Under the pieces are notes generated by a model that saw nothing but the letters and a program-made list of their open reading frames with translations, did no database searches and was not told where the DNA came from. Positions 1 through 11,604 of a DNA stretch of 64,000 nt are shown piece after piece. Position numbers and translations under genes: made by a program. Where the stretch lies: positions 1-64,000 of the forward strand of contig NZ_MIJE01000011.1 of assembly GCF_001730225.1 (NCBI RefSeq), in the 5' to 3' direction. The stretch comes from Desulfuribacillus alkaliarsenatis (GTDB lineage: Bacteria > Bacillota > Bacilli > Desulfuribacillales > Desulfuribacillaceae). Each line of letters begins with the position of its first letter. Position 1 is the first letter of the stretch.

Positions 1-178
1 CGGTATTAGCTTCGGTTTCCCGAAGTTATCCCAGTCTTACAGGCAGGTTGCCCACGTGTTACTCACCCGTCCGCCGCTAACTTTGATAAGAGCAAGCTCT
101 CATCTCTGTCCGCTCGACTTGCATGTATTAGGCACGCCGCCAGCGTTCGTCCTGAGCCAGGATCAAACTCTCCAATAA
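1..178 (-). rRNA. rrs: 16S ribosomal RNA, 5' end (partial)
   Basis: Read on the minus strand this is the start of a bacterial 16S rRNA. The universal 27F site (AGAGTTTGATCCTGGCTCAG) lies at 152-171, followed by the conserved GACGAACGCTGGCGGCGTG and the CATGCAAGTCGAGCGG helix. The 5' end is placed about 7 nt upstream of the 27F site by analogy with E. coli 16S. The gene runs off the left edge of the window. It is transcribed away from the origin, downstream of gyrA, as the first rRNA operon is in Bacillus. Confidence 0.97.
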
Positions 179-425
179 ATGTTTGTTTATATCCTTATCG
201 ATTTAATGGCTAGATTAAATCGGATTAAGCTCAAAAGTCACTGACTTTTAATTTTGTCAATCAAGATTTCTCTCATTGACGTTGTCCGTTTTGATTTTCA
301 TCAAAAGCGCTTTGGATTCCTTAGAATCCGAATTGACGTTGTTTTGATTGCACTATACAGTTTTCAAGGAACTTTAGTGCTACGATTTACTCAATCGCAG
401 CTTGTCAGCCGTTTTTATCGGCGAC
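179..425 (-). other. rRNA operon leader with boxA-like element
   Basis: This non-coding stretch lies between the rRNA promoter and 16S. On the minus strand it contains TTCCTTGAAAACT (359-371), which matches the boxA-like antitermination element seen in Bacillus rRNA leaders and spacers. A small hairpin, GGATTC-ctta-GAATCC, lies at 314-329. A direct repeat sharing ATTGACGTTGT and TTTTGATT occurs at 275-296 and 332-349. An 81-codon open frame here (254-499) is not coding. Confidence 0.6.
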
Positions 426-431
426 TTTTAT

Positions 432-461
432 ATAGTATCACATTACTATCTAGATGGTCAA
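432..461 (-). promoter_or_regulatory. rRNA operon promoter
   Basis: On the minus strand a -35 TTGACC (456-461) is separated by 18 nt from a -10 TACTAT (432-437), about 250 nt upstream of 16S. The sequence upstream of the -35 (462-500) is strongly A/T-rich with A-tracts, resembling an UP element. Sigma-A type; the start site is predicted near 425. Confidence 0.6.
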
Positions 462-505
462 CACTATTTACTAAAATTATTACTGTTATTTTTTTCTAAT
501 ATAGA

Positions 506-532
506 AACACTCCCGTAAATTCAGGGAGTGTT
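506..532 (-). terminator. stem-loop after HD-GYP gene
   Basis: A perfect 9-bp stem (AACACTCCC at 506-514, GGGAGTGTT at 524-532) overlaps the stop codon of the leftward HD-GYP gene. The RNA following it on the minus strand is not a good U-tract, so it may be a weak terminator or only a protective 3' hairpin. Confidence 0.45.
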
Positions 533-1646
533 ATATTGTCAATTTCTCTATTGCTATATCTGTTCTTTTATTTAAATCTATAAATTCATTACCTACTTTA
601 ATTAAAGGTTTTAAGGGAACAGTACTATTTATAAATATAATTTCACCTTTTGTGCCATTGTTAAGTTCTACTGATTTTCCAATACAGTAATTTAATAAAC
701 CGTTAATCAAGCTTGTAACTACCTTAGGATCAAGTTTTCCAAATGCATCTTGATTTATTTGTTTAAGTACATGATATATATTTTCTGCATTTTTATATTC
801 TCTATTAGAGGTCATTGCATGAAAAATATCTGCTACTGCTACTATTTTTGAATATGGATGCATTTCAAAGCCTTTTCTTTTATACGGATACCCAAAACCA
901 TCGTCTCGCTCGTGATGCTCTAATGCTGCTAAGACAACTCCTTGGTTAATACCTGTTACATTTTCTAATATCTCATAACTATAGATAGGATGTTTTTTTA
1001 TCTCTTCATATTCAATATGGTTTAGAGGACCTTTCTTTCTAAGTATGGAATCTGATATTTTTGCCTTACCTATATCATGCAGTGTCCCAGCAAGTCCTAT
1101 TTGCATTAACTCGTTTTCCTTATAATTCATAAAGCGAGCGATTAAAGTTGATAACACGCCTACACCGACAAGATGCTGATATGTATATGCCTCTTTACTC
1201 TTAATCTGATCCAGAACTAGTGTTATATTAGGTTGGTCGCAGATATTTTCCAACATAGGCTTAATAGCAGATCTAATTTCTAGTAATGGAACTTTTCTAG
1301 TGTATTCAACCTCGAGCATTACATTTTTCAATAATCCTACTGCTTTATTATATTGCTTCTCGAACTCCTCGTATTTGAATGCTGGTTTTTTTAATGTCGG
1401 TTCATTATTGTCAGAAGTATTACTTTTCTGTTTTTTATTTTCTGACAATTTTGTTTTTGTTAATTTTGTTTCTGTTTTCTTTTCTTCTACAATCTTAACA
1501 GATGAAATAGTGAATGCATTTAATAATTCTTTATGATATTCTTCTATTCTTGTGTCCTTATATAATATGGCTCCACCTAATGAACTCTTAACATCCTCAG
1601 CTAAAAGGGCTCCTGCTTTTAAGTCTTTTATATTTACTTCAATCAT
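531..1646 (-). CDS. HD-GYP domain phosphodiesterase
   Basis: A 371-residue protein with an HD-GYP domain in its C-terminal half, the family that hydrolyses cyclic dinucleotides such as c-di-GMP. Visible motifs are LHDIGK, the downstream HPIYSYEIL helix, and EHHERDDGFGYP followed by VADIFHAMTSNREY, so the metal ligands and the GYP signature are intact. The N-terminal region (about 1-100) has a lysine/asparagine-rich linker and no receiver, PAS or membrane segment, so the input signal is unknown. The start follows GGGAGGGCTAATAT. It appears to be a single gene between the AblB-like gene and the rRNA operon. The substrate is inferred from the family only. Confidence 0.9.
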   Translation of the reverse strand: MIEVNIKDLKAGALLAEDVKSSLGGAILYKDTRIEEYHKELLNAFTISSVKIVEEKKTETKLTKTKLSENKKQKSNTSDNNEPTLKKPAFKYEEFEKQYNKAVGLLKNVMLEVEYTRKVPLLEIRSAIKPMLENICDQPNITLVLDQIKSKEAYTYQHLVGVGVLSTLIARFMNYKENELMQIGLAGTLHDIGKAKISDSILRKKGPLNHIEYEEIKKHPIYSYEILENVTGINQGVVLAALEHHERDDGFGYPYKRKGFEMHPYSKIVAVADIFHAMTSNREYKNAENIYHVLKQINQDAFGKLDPKVVTSLINGLLNYCIGKSVELNNGTKGEIIFINSTVPLKPLIKVGNEFIDLNKRTDIAIEKLTI

Positions 1647-1725
1647 ATATTAGCCCTCCCTAGAACAGTATATATTGCCATATCATATTATTTAATTATA
1701 TCAATACTTTGCTACCTAAACCATA

Positions 1726-2658
1726 CTAATTTTCTATAAGCTCCTTACTTAAAGACTTAGTCCATATGTTCATATCTTCAAACTGACCAGATATGTCACA
1801 GTTGTTAATCAATCTTCCTGTATATGTGTATCCATGCTTAAAGAAGACAGCGTTCATTCCAAATGATTTAGCCCTTGCTATCGTATATAAGCAATTGATA
1901 TTATTTTTAAGCATTTCTTGTTCAAGAGCGCATATTAAAGCACTCATTAAACCCTTGCCTCTATAAGCAGGATTTGTAGCACAGTCTGTCATTTCAGCAT
2001 TTTTATTATTCTTATCTATATCTGCTGAAGCAGCACTTATTATTTTACCGTCATGCTCAATAATCATGAATAGTACATTATCATCCATTGCTTCACTTAC
2101 ATAATTTTTATCAGTAATCGGAGTTGGATAAGTTTCGAATACTTGATCATACAATTTTACTAGTTGCTCTATATCGTTTTTATCAGCTTTACGCAATTTA
2201 TAATCAGCTTCTAAATCGGTATCTATTTCACTAGCACCTTTTTCAATAATTCCTTTAATAATCTCATCCTCTTGTTCAGTCAGTTTACTGTATCTTCTCT
2301 CAGAAGAATAGTATTTAGCTAAGCTATAAGCATCTTGACCATTAAAAAAGTTTTTAATTACACCTTCAAGTATAAATCCATATGAAAGCAATGGTATCCA
2401 ATCAGGTGCTTTTGCTTTAAAGAATAACTTAGTGAGTTTATTCTTTTTACATATATAATCTAATTTATCTACTAAAGCTTTATAATCACTTACTTGATAA
2501 TCTTTAGTAACGATTCTGCTATTAGAGGCATCAACGTATATAGTGATTGAAAAACCACTGTCTGTTAATTTCACTGTTTTCCCTTGTACTGCCTTATCTA
2601 ATTCAATTATGTTGTTGTCATCAATATAAATGCTATATTTTTTGTTTTCTTTATCCAT
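1726..2658 (-). CDS. ablB: putative beta-lysine N-acetyltransferase (AblB-like GNAT)
   Basis: A GNAT acetyltransferase of about 310 residues. The C-terminal half holds the acetyl-CoA fold, with AEMTDCATNPAYRGKGLM giving the R-G-x-G-L/M pyrophosphate loop, then YTIARAKSFGMN and a GY.Y.GRLINN block. These blocks, and the N-terminal FFNGQDAY...SSERR region, match the AblB/YodP family, which acetylates beta-lysine to make the osmolyte N-epsilon-acetyl-beta-lysine. The start is ATG at 2658 with AAGGTGA 6 nt upstream; an adjacent GTG is less likely. Its usual partner, lysine 2,3-aminomutase (AblA), is not in the window, so the substrate assignment is an inference. Confidence 0.75.
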   Translation of the reverse strand: MDKENKKYSIYIDDNNIIELDKAVQGKTVKLTDSGFSITIYVDASNSRIVTKDYQVSDYKALVDKLDYICKKNKLTKLFFKAKAPDWIPLLSYGFILEGVIKNFFNGQDAYSLAKYYSSERRYSKLTEQEDEIIKGIIEKGASEIDTDLEADYKLRKADKNDIEQLVKLYDQVFETYPTPITDKNYVSEAMDDNVLFMIIEHDGKIISAASADIDKNNKNAEMTDCATNPAYRGKGLMSALICALEQEMLKNNINCLYTIARAKSFGMNAVFFKHGYTYTGRLINNCDISGQFEDMNIWTKSLSKELIEN

Positions 2659-2754
2659 CACTAGTCACCTTCACCACTTTCCTTATTTACTAAATTACAT
2701 TCTACAACTTAGTATATGTTCCCTTATAGATAAAAACGAAACAACTTTTAAATA

Positions 2755-2790
2755 CAATAGGATATCTCATGATTTTGAGATATCCTATTG
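2755..2790. terminator. bidirectional-looking intrinsic terminator after gyrA
   Basis: A perfect 15-bp inverted repeat (2755-2769 and 2776-2790, 6-nt loop) sits in the gap between gyrA and the AblB-like gene. T-rich sequence follows on the plus side and a weaker U-run on the minus side. It probably ends the gyrB-gyrA transcript. Confidence 0.7.
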
Positions 2791-2830
2791 TTTATTGTTT
2801 ATTGTTTAGTATAAAAATTGTAGCATGCTA

Positions 2831-5275
2831 CTATTCTATATTTTCCACTTCTTCATTTGTTAAAAACTTCGCAAACGTGGATACTCGATCTTTATCGCCT
2901 ACTCTAATAATTCGAACACCTTGTGTACGTCTGCCTAGTTGTGATATTCCCTTAACATTTTGGCGGATAACTACTCCTGATTGCGTAATTACCATAATTT
3001 CTTGTTCCTCATTTACTACTTTCAATCCAACTACAGTACCGTTTTTATCAGTTACATTAATAGTACCTATTCCTTTACCGCCTCTAGATTGTGCACGGTA
3101 TTCTTCAATTTTAGTTCGTTTACCATAGCCATTTTCAGTGATTACGATAACATCTTCGTTCTCTTTAACAACATCGACACCTACTACATTATCGTTAGGA
3201 TGTAATGTGATTCCTTTTACTCCTGCAGCAGATCTACCCATAACACGAACTTCCTGCTCATGGAAGCGTATTGCTTTGCCATCCTTCGATCCTAAGATAA
3301 CTTCTTGGTCTCCATCTGTCATGAATACCCCAATCAGTTCATCCTCAGGACGTAGTGTAATTGCAATAATTCCACCTTTTCTGATGTTCTGGAAATCCAT
3401 TAACGCAGTTTTCTTTACTAGTCCCTTCTTCGTTGCGAAGAATAAGGAGCACTCATTATTGAAGCAACGGACAGGGATCATTGCATTGATTACTTCACCA
3501 GGTTCAATTGGTAATAAGTTTACAATTGCTGTACCCCTTGCTGTACGACTTCCTTCAGGAATTTCGTAGGCTTTTATGCGGTACACCTTACCACGATTAG
3601 TAAAGAACAACACATAGTCATGTGTACTCATGGTAAATAGGTGTTGAAGGAAATCAGTCTCCTTCGTACCTAATGCCGATACCCCTTTACCTCCACGCTT
3701 TTGACTCTTATATGTTGTTAGCGGAATCCGTTTCACATAGCCCTGATGGGTTAATGTAAGAACAACATCCTGCTCTGGTATTAAATCTTCGATATCAATA
3801 TCATCTGCTGAAAGAGTGATAATTGAACGACGTTTATCGTTAAATTTATCTTTAATTTCTAATAGCTCTTCTTTGATGATTGTTAATACTTTACCTTCAT
3901 CAGCTAAAATTGCCTCTAGTTCTGCAATTAGTTTTAGGAGTTCTGCATATTCTTCCTCAATCTTCTCACGCTCAAGGCCTGTTAGCTTTTGTAAACGCAT
4001 ATCTAGGATTGCTTTAGCCTGCTCTTCCGATAGCTTAAAGTTCTCCATTAAGCCATTCTTTGCATTCTCAACTGTATCGGAAGCGCGAATTAACTTAATT
4101 ACAGCATCTAGATTATCGAGTGCAATGCGTAATCCCTCTAATATATGGGCCCTTGCACGTGCTTTCTTTAAGTCATATTCTGATCTGCGGCGGATAATTT
4201 CCTTCTGATGCTCAATGTAGTAATGGATAATCTGCTTAAGGTTTAATACCTTTGGAGCTCCATCAACTAAAGCAAGCATATTTACACCGAATGATGTTTG
4301 TAATTGTGTTTGCTTATATAAATTATTAAGGACTACATTTCCATTAGCATCTCTGCGTAATTCGATTACAATCCGCATTCCTTCACGGTCCGATTCATCC
4401 CGTAAATCAGTTATGCCTTCTAGCTTCTTATCTCTGACAAGCTCAGCTATTTTTTCAATTAACTTAGCCTTATTGACCTGATAAGGGATTTCCGTAACGA
4501 TGATTCGTTGCTTGTTATTACTCATTTCTTCAAAGTGCGTTTTAGCACGCATAATAACGGAGCCTTTACCAGTATGGTAGGCTGAACGAATTCCTTCTTT
4601 GCCTAAAATTTGTGCGCCAGTAGGAAAATCTGGCCCTTTTACAAATTCCATCAGCTCATCTATGGATATCTCTTCATTATCTATATAAGCAATACACCCA
4701 TCAATAACTTCCCCTAGCTGATGGGGTGGAATGTTTGTCGCCATACCTACGGCAATTCCTGAAGCACCATTTACTAAAATGTTTGGAAATCTTGATGGTA
4801 ATACCAGTGGTTCCTTAAGGGTATCATCATAGTTACTACCATAGTTAACAGTTTCCTTTTGGATATCACGGAGTAATTCTACGGCAATCTTCGACATTCT
4901 TGATTCTGTATAACGCATTGCCGCAGCTGCATCACCATCAACGGAACCGAAGTTACCATGGCCATCTACTAACATATAACGATATGAGAAATCCTGTGCC
5001 ATACGCACCATAGTATCATATACTGCTTGGTCACCATGTGGGTGATACTTACCGATTACGTCACCGACTATTCTTGCGGATTTTTTATATGGTTTATCTG
5101 GCGTCATGCCCAAATCATTCATAGCGTAGAGAATTCTACGATGTACTGGTTTTAATCCATCTCGTACATCTGGTAGCGCACGACTCACGATAACACTCAT
5201 CGCATAATCCATAAAAGAAGTACGCATCTCATCACTAATATTGATTGGCATGACCTTCGAGCTTTGTTCTTCCAT
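2831..5275 (-). CDS. gyrA: DNA gyrase subunit A
   Basis: GyrA breaks and rejoins DNA with GyrB to introduce negative supercoils. From ATG 5275 it is 814 residues. The breakage-reunion domain comes first, with catalytic Tyr122 in AAAMRYTE. A beta-pinwheel C-terminal domain follows, carrying the GyrA-box-like motif QKRGGKG and further RGGKG repeats. A TTG one codon upstream is also in frame, but ATG 5275 has GAGGG 9 nt before it and gives E. coli numbering. The quinolone pocket reads [10 protein letters not shown], with Gln at the position that is Ser83 in E. coli; Asp87 is kept. It lies 90 nt downstream of gyrB and is probably co-transcribed. Confidence 0.98.
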   Translation of the reverse strand: MEEQSSKVMPINISDEMRTSFMDYAMSVIVSRALPDVRDGLKPVHRRILYAMNDLGMTPDKPYKKSARIVGDVIGKYHPHGDQAVYDTMVRMAQDFSYRYMLVDGHGNFGSVDGDAAAAMRYTESRMSKIAVELLRDIQKETVNYGSNYDDTLKEPLVLPSRFPNILVNGASGIAVGMATNIPPHQLGEVIDGCIAYIDNEEISIDELMEFVKGPDFPTGAQILGKEGIRSAYHTGKGSVIMRAKTHFEEMSNNKQRIIVTEIPYQVNKAKLIEKIAELVRDKKLEGITDLRDESDREGMRIVIELRRDANGNVVLNNLYKQTQLQTSFGVNMLALVDGAPKVLNLKQIIHYYIEHQKEIIRRRSEYDLKKARARAHILEGLRIALDNLDAVIKLIRASDTVENAKNGLMENFKLSEEQAKAILDMRLQKLTGLEREKIEEEYAELLKLIAELEAILADEGKVLTIIKEELLEIKDKFNDKRRSIITLSADDIDIEDLIPEQDVVLTLTHQGYVKRIPLTTYKSQKRGGKGVSALGTKETDFLQHLFTMSTHDYVLFFTNRGKVYRIKAYEIPEGSRTARGTAIVNLLPIEPGEVINAMIPVRCFNNECSLFFATKKGLVKKTALMDFQNIRKGGIIAITLRPEDELIGVFMTDGDQEVILGSKDGKAIRFHEQEVRVMGRSAAGVKGITLHPNDNVVGVDVVKENEDVIVITENGYGKRTKIEEYRAQSRGGKGIGTINVTDKNGTVVGLKVVNEEQEIMVITQSGVVIRQNVKGISQLGRRTQGVRIIRVGDKDRVSTFAKFLTNEEVENIE

Positions 5276-5368
5276 CAACTTATTCCCTCATTTCTATACA
5301 CTATCACTCTAAAATTAATCGTTAACTGTATTAAAGAACATTAAATTTTGAAGTGTTAACACTTTATA

Positions 5369-7279
<1,911 letters not shown>

Positions 7280-7336
7280 CTATCTCCTTCTATCATCATT
7301 CATTCTAACTATATATTTTACTATAGTTTTATATTT

Positions 7337-7585
7337 TTACAAACTACCCATATATAGAGAGCGTTTTTTTAGTGTTACTGAAGAAATTGGTGAAAAATAT
7401 ACATTCTTTGTTGTTATAACATAGGACTTTATTTCACCATCTTCAATTTTAACAACAAAGCCTTCTTCATCAGCAACGTCTAAAAATTCCTTCATACTAT
7501 CAGCTGTATCTTTCATCTTAACATCGATGATTGCAATAACGTCTTTAATTGGTATTAGAACGTTGGCACCTAAGTGAATAAACAT
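7337..7585 (-). CDS. remB: RemB/YaaB-like DUF370 regulator
   Basis: An 82-residue protein of the DUF370 family located exactly where Bacillus yaaB/remB sits, 4 nt after recF and before gyrB. It starts MFIHLGANVLIPIKDVIAI, typical of the family. RemB of B. subtilis is a regulator linked to extracellular-matrix genes; whether that role holds here is inferred. AAAGGGGTGAACGG precedes the ATG. Confidence 0.85.
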   Translation of the reverse strand: MFIHLGANVLIPIKDVIAIIDVKMKDTADSMKEFLDVADEEGFVVKIEDGEIKSYVITTKNVYFSPISSVTLKKRSLYMGSL

Positions 7586-7589
7586 CCGT

Positions 7590-8672
7590 TCACCCCTTTA
7601 TTAGATTCCCATCTTTAATATGGAAAAAATCTGATTTTTTAATGATGTTATGTTTGATCCCATCTACATCTGTTGTTGTAACAAATGTTTGTATATCTTC
7701 ACCTATTGTATCTAATAGTTTTTTTTGACGTTTTAAATCAAGCTCTGATAATACATCATCTAATAATAATATTGGCATATCGCCCATCTGCTGTTTCATA
7801 TACTCAAGTTCAGCTAATTTGATGGATAGGGCAACTGTTCGTTGCTGCCCCTGTGATCCATAGATTTTAATATCTTTATTATTTACTATAAATTGGAGTT
7901 CATCTCGATGCGGACCTATATTTGTTGTTCCAAATTGTAAATCCTTATCTCTACTCTTTTCTAGTTTTTCCTGAAATTTACCAGCTAAACAGCTAGCATC
8001 ATAAATCAATTTTAATTGTTCTTTACCGTCTGTAATTTCATTATGAATGTTTTCAGCATATTTTTCTATATCTTTTATAAATTGTTCACGTATATTAATA
8101 ATTGCTGTACCATATTCAATTAACTGCATATCCCAGAGGTCTAAGGTTTGTAGCAATGATTTTTTCCGATGTGTATCCTTCAATAACTGATTTCTTTGCT
8201 GCACTACTTTTTGATACATAGCCAAATCGTTTACATATTTTAGGCGTAGCTGACCTAGGGCTCGATCCATAAATCTTCTTCGAAGAAATGGACTACCTTT
8301 AATTAACTGTAAGTCCTCTGGAGCGAACAATACTACCTTCAGGTTACCTACAAATTCGCTAAATTTACTCTTTTCTATTTTATTGATTAAAACCCTTTTT
8401 TTCTGCTGATCTATTTCAACCTCTAATTCAATATTCCTCTTAAAAAGCGTTAACTCACATCTTACCTTTGCCTGATCTTTATTCCACATAATCAATTCTC
8501 GGTCTTTATTAGTTCGATGTGATTTAGTTAGGGCTAATAGATATATAGCCTCCAATAGATTTGTCTTACCTTGCGCATTATCACCTATAAAAAAATGTAT
8601 ATTTCCTGTAAAAGATATTGATAAATCTTTATAATTGCGATAGTTTTCTAAAGATAAATGGTGTAATCGCAT
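7590..8672 (-). CDS. recF: DNA replication and repair protein RecF
   Basis: An SMC-like ATPase of 360 residues that helps load RecA at gaps in damaged DNA. It shows Walker A GDNAQGKTNLLEA near residue 31, the signature region GSQGQQRTVALSIKLAE, and Walker B LLLDDVLSELD. Length and motifs are complete. It follows yaaA by about 10 nt and precedes remB by 4 nt, consistent with one operon. Confidence 0.97.
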   Translation of the reverse strand: MRLHHLSLENYRNYKDLSISFTGNIHFFIGDNAQGKTNLLEAIYLLALTKSHRTNKDRELIMWNKDQAKVRCELTLFKRNIELEVEIDQQKKRVLINKIEKSKFSEFVGNLKVVLFAPEDLQLIKGSPFLRRRFMDRALGQLRLKYVNDLAMYQKVVQQRNQLLKDTHRKKSLLQTLDLWDMQLIEYGTAIINIREQFIKDIEKYAENIHNEITDGKEQLKLIYDASCLAGKFQEKLEKSRDKDLQFGTTNIGPHRDELQFIVNNKDIKIYGSQGQQRTVALSIKLAELEYMKQQMGDMPILLLDDVLSELDLKRQKKLLDTIGEDIQTFVTTTDVDGIKHNIIKKSDFFHIKDGNLIKG

Positions 8673-8682
8673 CTATATCTCC

Positions 8683-8913
8683 TTAAGCTTTCTTAATTAT
8701 AAAGCTTCCTTCGCCTTCAATTTCTACAATGTCATTGATAAATAATTTTTTACCCCTCTGATTTGCGGGTTGTTCGTTTACATAAACGGGTACCTCAGCA
8801 AGAAAAATCTTAACCTCGCCACCTGAGCCCAGTATACTTTCCTTTTTCAATAATTGGCCCAATGTAATATAGTCATCCTTAATGTGAACTTCTTTGATAT
8901 TCTCAAATGACAC
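8683..8913 (-). CDS. yaaA: S4-domain RNA-binding protein YaaA
   Basis: A small S4-domain protein between dnaN and recF, as in Bacillus. The body has the family pattern (ITLGQLLKKESILGSGGEVK, then VYVNEQPANQRGKKL). In Bacillus YaaA is linked to ribosome assembly. Two GTG starts are possible: 8922 (79 codons) and 8913 (76 codons). The SD-like AAGGGTGA overlaps the first and sits 5 nt before the second, so 8913 is preferred. No ATG is in frame. Confidence 0.85.
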   Translation of the reverse strand: MSFENIKEVHIKDDYITLGQLLKKESILGSGGEVKIFLAEVPVYVNEQPANQRGKKLFINDIVEIEGEGSFIIKKA

Positions 8914-8941
8914 AGCATTCACCCTTTTTAAGTTTGTCCTA

Positions 8942-10078
8942 TTAATAAATCCTAATAGGTAATACTAAGTATAAGTATTTGTCAAAATCCTTTGGTTTAA
9001 TAATGAACGGGCTCATAGCACCTGTAAAATGTATTTCAATTTCTTGTTCATCAATAATTCTTAAGACATCCTGAACATATTTTGTATTAAATGCAATTAG
9101 TAAATCCTCGCCCTCTACCTGTAAAGGGTTGATTTGCTCATTAACTTTTCCTACATCTGGTGAGTTAGAGCTAATTGATACGATATCTGGCTTAACACTA
9201 AATTTAACTTCGTTATTTTTTGTTTCTCTAGCTATTAATGAAACACGTTCTAATGAATCTAGTATTTCCTTTTTATTTAATTTTACTGTTGTTTTAGAAT
9301 TTTGTTGTAAAATCCTTGATACATCAGGATATTGCCCATCTATAAGTCGAGAATAAAATATGATGTTCTCCATTTTTATAAAAATCTGATTACTAGCTAT
9401 TAAAATATCAATTAATGACTGATCCTCTTCTAATATTTTATTTAGCTCAATCAAACTCTTTCCAGGCACTATTATATTCTGAAATGCCAATTCAGCTTCT
9501 GCTTCCACTAATGCTTCTCTTTTTGCTAATCTATGACTATCCGTTGCTACAAGACTTAACAAGCCTTCTTCTAAGCTAAGCTTAACACCTGTTAATACTG
9601 GTCTTGTTTCTTCGGTTGAGACTGCAAATACTGTTTGTCTAATCATACTTTTCATTAGGTCACTTGAAATACTAAAGACCTTATCTTCAGTAATTTTAGG
9701 TAGCTTAGGGAACTCGTCGCTGTCTAAACCGTGCAAGTTAAACTCTGATTTTCCACATTTAATTAGTGTTAAGTAATTATTAGTAACTTCAATTTCTACA
9801 ACCTCGTTAGATAATTTACGGATAATTTCGTTAAAGTACTTTGCTTTTAAGCAGATAGACCCTTCTTGCTCAACTGTAAAAACCTGTTCGTCATTTTTTA
9901 CCCTAGGTATCGTATATTCTATACCAATTTCTAAGTTTGTACCTGTTATCTGTAACAGCTCAGAGGAAATATCTAATTTCATATTTTCTAGAATAGGCAT
10001 AGTACTTTTTGAAGCTACTGCTTTAGCTACATGTTGAGTTGCATGAATTAATTCTTCTCGTGAAATTGAAAATTTCAT
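8942..10078 (-). CDS. dnaN: DNA polymerase III beta subunit (sliding clamp)
   Basis: The processivity clamp of the replisome, 378 residues with three repeated clamp folds. Typical features are MKFSISREELIHATQHVAKA at the N-terminus, TDSHRLAKRE in the middle domain, and the C-terminal LVLPIRIY that forms part of the clamp-binding pocket. CCAGGAGG precedes ATG 10078. The 176-nt gap to dnaA holds DnaA boxes and an AT-rich segment. Confidence 0.98.
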   Translation of the reverse strand: MKFSISREELIHATQHVAKAVASKSTMPILENMKLDISSELLQITGTNLEIGIEYTIPRVKNDEQVFTVEQEGSICLKAKYFNEIIRKLSNEVVEIEVTNNYLTLIKCGKSEFNLHGLDSDEFPKLPKITEDKVFSISSDLMKSMIRQTVFAVSTEETRPVLTGVKLSLEEGLLSLVATDSHRLAKREALVEAEAELAFQNIIVPGKSLIELNKILEEDQSLIDILIASNQIFIKMENIIFYSRLIDGQYPDVSRILQQNSKTTVKLNKKEILDSLERVSLIARETKNNEVKFSVKPDIVSISSNSPDVGKVNEQINPLQVEGEDLLIAFNTKYVQDVLRIIDEQEIEIHFTGAMSPFIIKPKDFDKYLYLVLPIRIY

Positions 10079-10094
10079 GGAATAAAACCTCCTG

Positions 10095-10130
10095 GTTATA
10101 CATATATATAATTAATTAAAGTCGTATTAA
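10095..10130. other. AT-rich segment, candidate DNA unwinding element
   Basis: An almost pure A/T tract (tatatata, aattaattaa) lies between dnaN and the dnaA-proximal DnaA boxes. In B. subtilis the unwinding element is in this same dnaA-dnaN gap, so this is a candidate by position and composition only. Confidence 0.4.
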
Positions 10131-10151
10131 TAGTCGTAGTGCCAGTGGATA

Positions 10152-10253
10152 TGTGGATAATCCTATTCAGGATTGAATTATTAAGCCTATACACGATTTA
10201 ATAACATGTGTATAGGCTTCTTAGTAATTAATAACTTATCAACAGGTGGATAA
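10152..10253. promoter_or_regulatory. DnaA-box cluster between dnaA and dnaN
   Basis: Three DnaA-box-like sequences are seen: TGTGGATAA at 10152-10160 (exact on the minus strand), TTATCAACA at 10236-10244 (one mismatch) and GGTGGATAA at 10245-10253 (one mismatch). This resembles the incC part of a bipartite Bacillus-type origin. Confidence 0.65.
10183..10219 (-). terminator. stem-loop between dnaA and dnaN
   Basis: A perfect 12-bp inverted repeat (AAGCCTATACAC at 10183-10194, GTGTATAGGCTT at 10208-10219) with a 13-nt loop lies 36 nt after the dnaA stop. No clear U-tract follows, so it may be an attenuator or a structural part of the origin rather than a full terminator. Confidence 0.4.
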
Positions 10254-10254
10254 G

Positions 10255-11604
10255 TTATTGAAGCTTTTGGCAGATAATTTCGATAGATTTTTGTAGCTCT
10301 GTATCTTCGGCAACCTGTCTCGTAATTTTCTCATGGGCGTGTATGACTGTTGTATGATCACGGCCACCAAATTCCATTCCTATCTTAGGAAGGGAGCAAT
10401 CTGTTAATTCCCTTGATAGATACATAGCTACTTGCCTTGGAAAAGCAACGGATTTAGTCCTTTTCTTCGCCTTTAAATCAGATATAGGTAAATGATAATA
10501 GGCCGCCACTATTTCTTGTATTCTAGGTATATTAATTATCCTTGGACCTTCATCAGATATTATGTGCTTTAACGCCTCTGCTGCTAGCTCAGCATCTATG
10601 TCCTGATTAATTAATGATGAATAAGCTACGACACGGATTAATGCACCTTCTAATTCGCGGATATTAGTACTAATCTTATTTGCTATATAGACTAAAACGT
10701 CATTATCAATTTCTAAATTTTCGGCCTTTGCTTTTTTCCTTAAAATTGCAATCCTTGTCTCAAGATCTGGAGCCTGGATGTCTGTAATCAATCCCCATTC
10801 AAAGCGTGATCTTAGACGATCTTCTAGTGTAGGTATCTCTTTTGGAGGTCTGTCACTACTTATAATGATTTGTTTGCCATCTTCATGTAGTGCATTAAAT
10901 GTATGGAAAAACTCTTCCTGAGTTTGTTCTTTTCCTGCTAAAAATTGAATATCATCTATCAATAAAATATCGATGTTACGATAACGGTTTCTAAAATCAA
11001 CTGTCTTATTATCACGAATTGAATTTATAAATTCATTAGTAAATTTCTCTGATGAAAGATAGACAACCTTTAAAGATGAATTATGCTCTAATATAAAATG
11101 ACCAATAGCATGCATTAAGTGAGTTTTTCCTAAACCAACGCCACCATATATAAATAACGGGTTGTAGGCTTTGGCTGGTGCTTCAGCAACAGCAAGTGAT
11201 GCTGCATGGGCAAATCTGTTACCAGAGCCTATTACAAATGTTTCAAATGTATATTTTTCATTTAGTTTATGGTTTGATTCGTCAATTGAAGAATTTCCTA
11301 TATGTACAGGCTTTGTTGGGATAGCTTCTGTTTTTTTAGGGGTAGCTTCAGTAGTTTTGTTAGGAATAACAAACTGAATATCAATATTTTTTTCAGATAA
11401 ATGATATATAGACTCCTTAATAAATTTTGCATACTTTCTTTTAAGATGATCACGGGCAAAATCATTAGGTACACTAATTAAAACTGTATCATTATCTAGT
11501 TTTGCATCTACTGATCTAAACCAAGTGTCGAAGCTTGGTTTACTTATGCGTTTTTCAATAAGATTTAGTACTCGGTTCCAGAGGTCTGTGAATTCATCAG
11601 ACAT
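10255..11604 (-). CDS. dnaA: chromosomal replication initiator DnaA
   Basis: A 449-residue AAA+ initiator that binds DnaA boxes and melts the origin. Domain I is at the N-terminus (about 1-80) and is followed by a short linker. The AAA+ core has Walker [11 protein letters not shown] near residue 155 and Walker B LLIDDIQF. The C-terminal helix-turn-helix carries the DnaA signature [23 protein letters not shown] lies 7 nt before ATG 11604. Boxes on both sides of the gene suggest autoregulation. Confidence 0.98.
   Translation of the reverse strand: MSDEFTDLWNRVLNLIEKRISKPSFDTWFRSVDAKLDNDTVLISVPNDFARDHLKRKYAKFIKESIYHLSEKNIDIQFVIPNKTTEATPKKTEAIPTKPVHIGNSSIDESNHKLNEKYTFETFVIGSGNRFAHAASLAVAEAPAKAYNPLFIYGGVGLGKTHLMHAIGHFILEHNSSLKVVYLSSEKFTNEFINSIRDNKTVDFRNRYRNIDILLIDDIQFLAGKEQTQEEFFHTFNALHEDGKQIIISSDRPPKEIPTLEDRLRSRFEWGLITDIQAPDLETRIAILRKKAKAENLEIDNDVLVYIANKISTNIRELEGALIRVVAYSSLINQDIDAELAAEALKHIISDEGPRIINIPRIQEIVAAYYHLPISDLKAKKRTKSVAFPRQVAMYLSRELTDCSLPKIGMEFGGRDHTTVIHAHEKITRQVAEDTELQKSIEIICQKLQ

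Noticed and set aside
254-499. 81-codon open frame in the rRNA leader
   Set aside because: It lies opposite the rRNA promoter and boxA-like element, has no RBS and resembles no protein.
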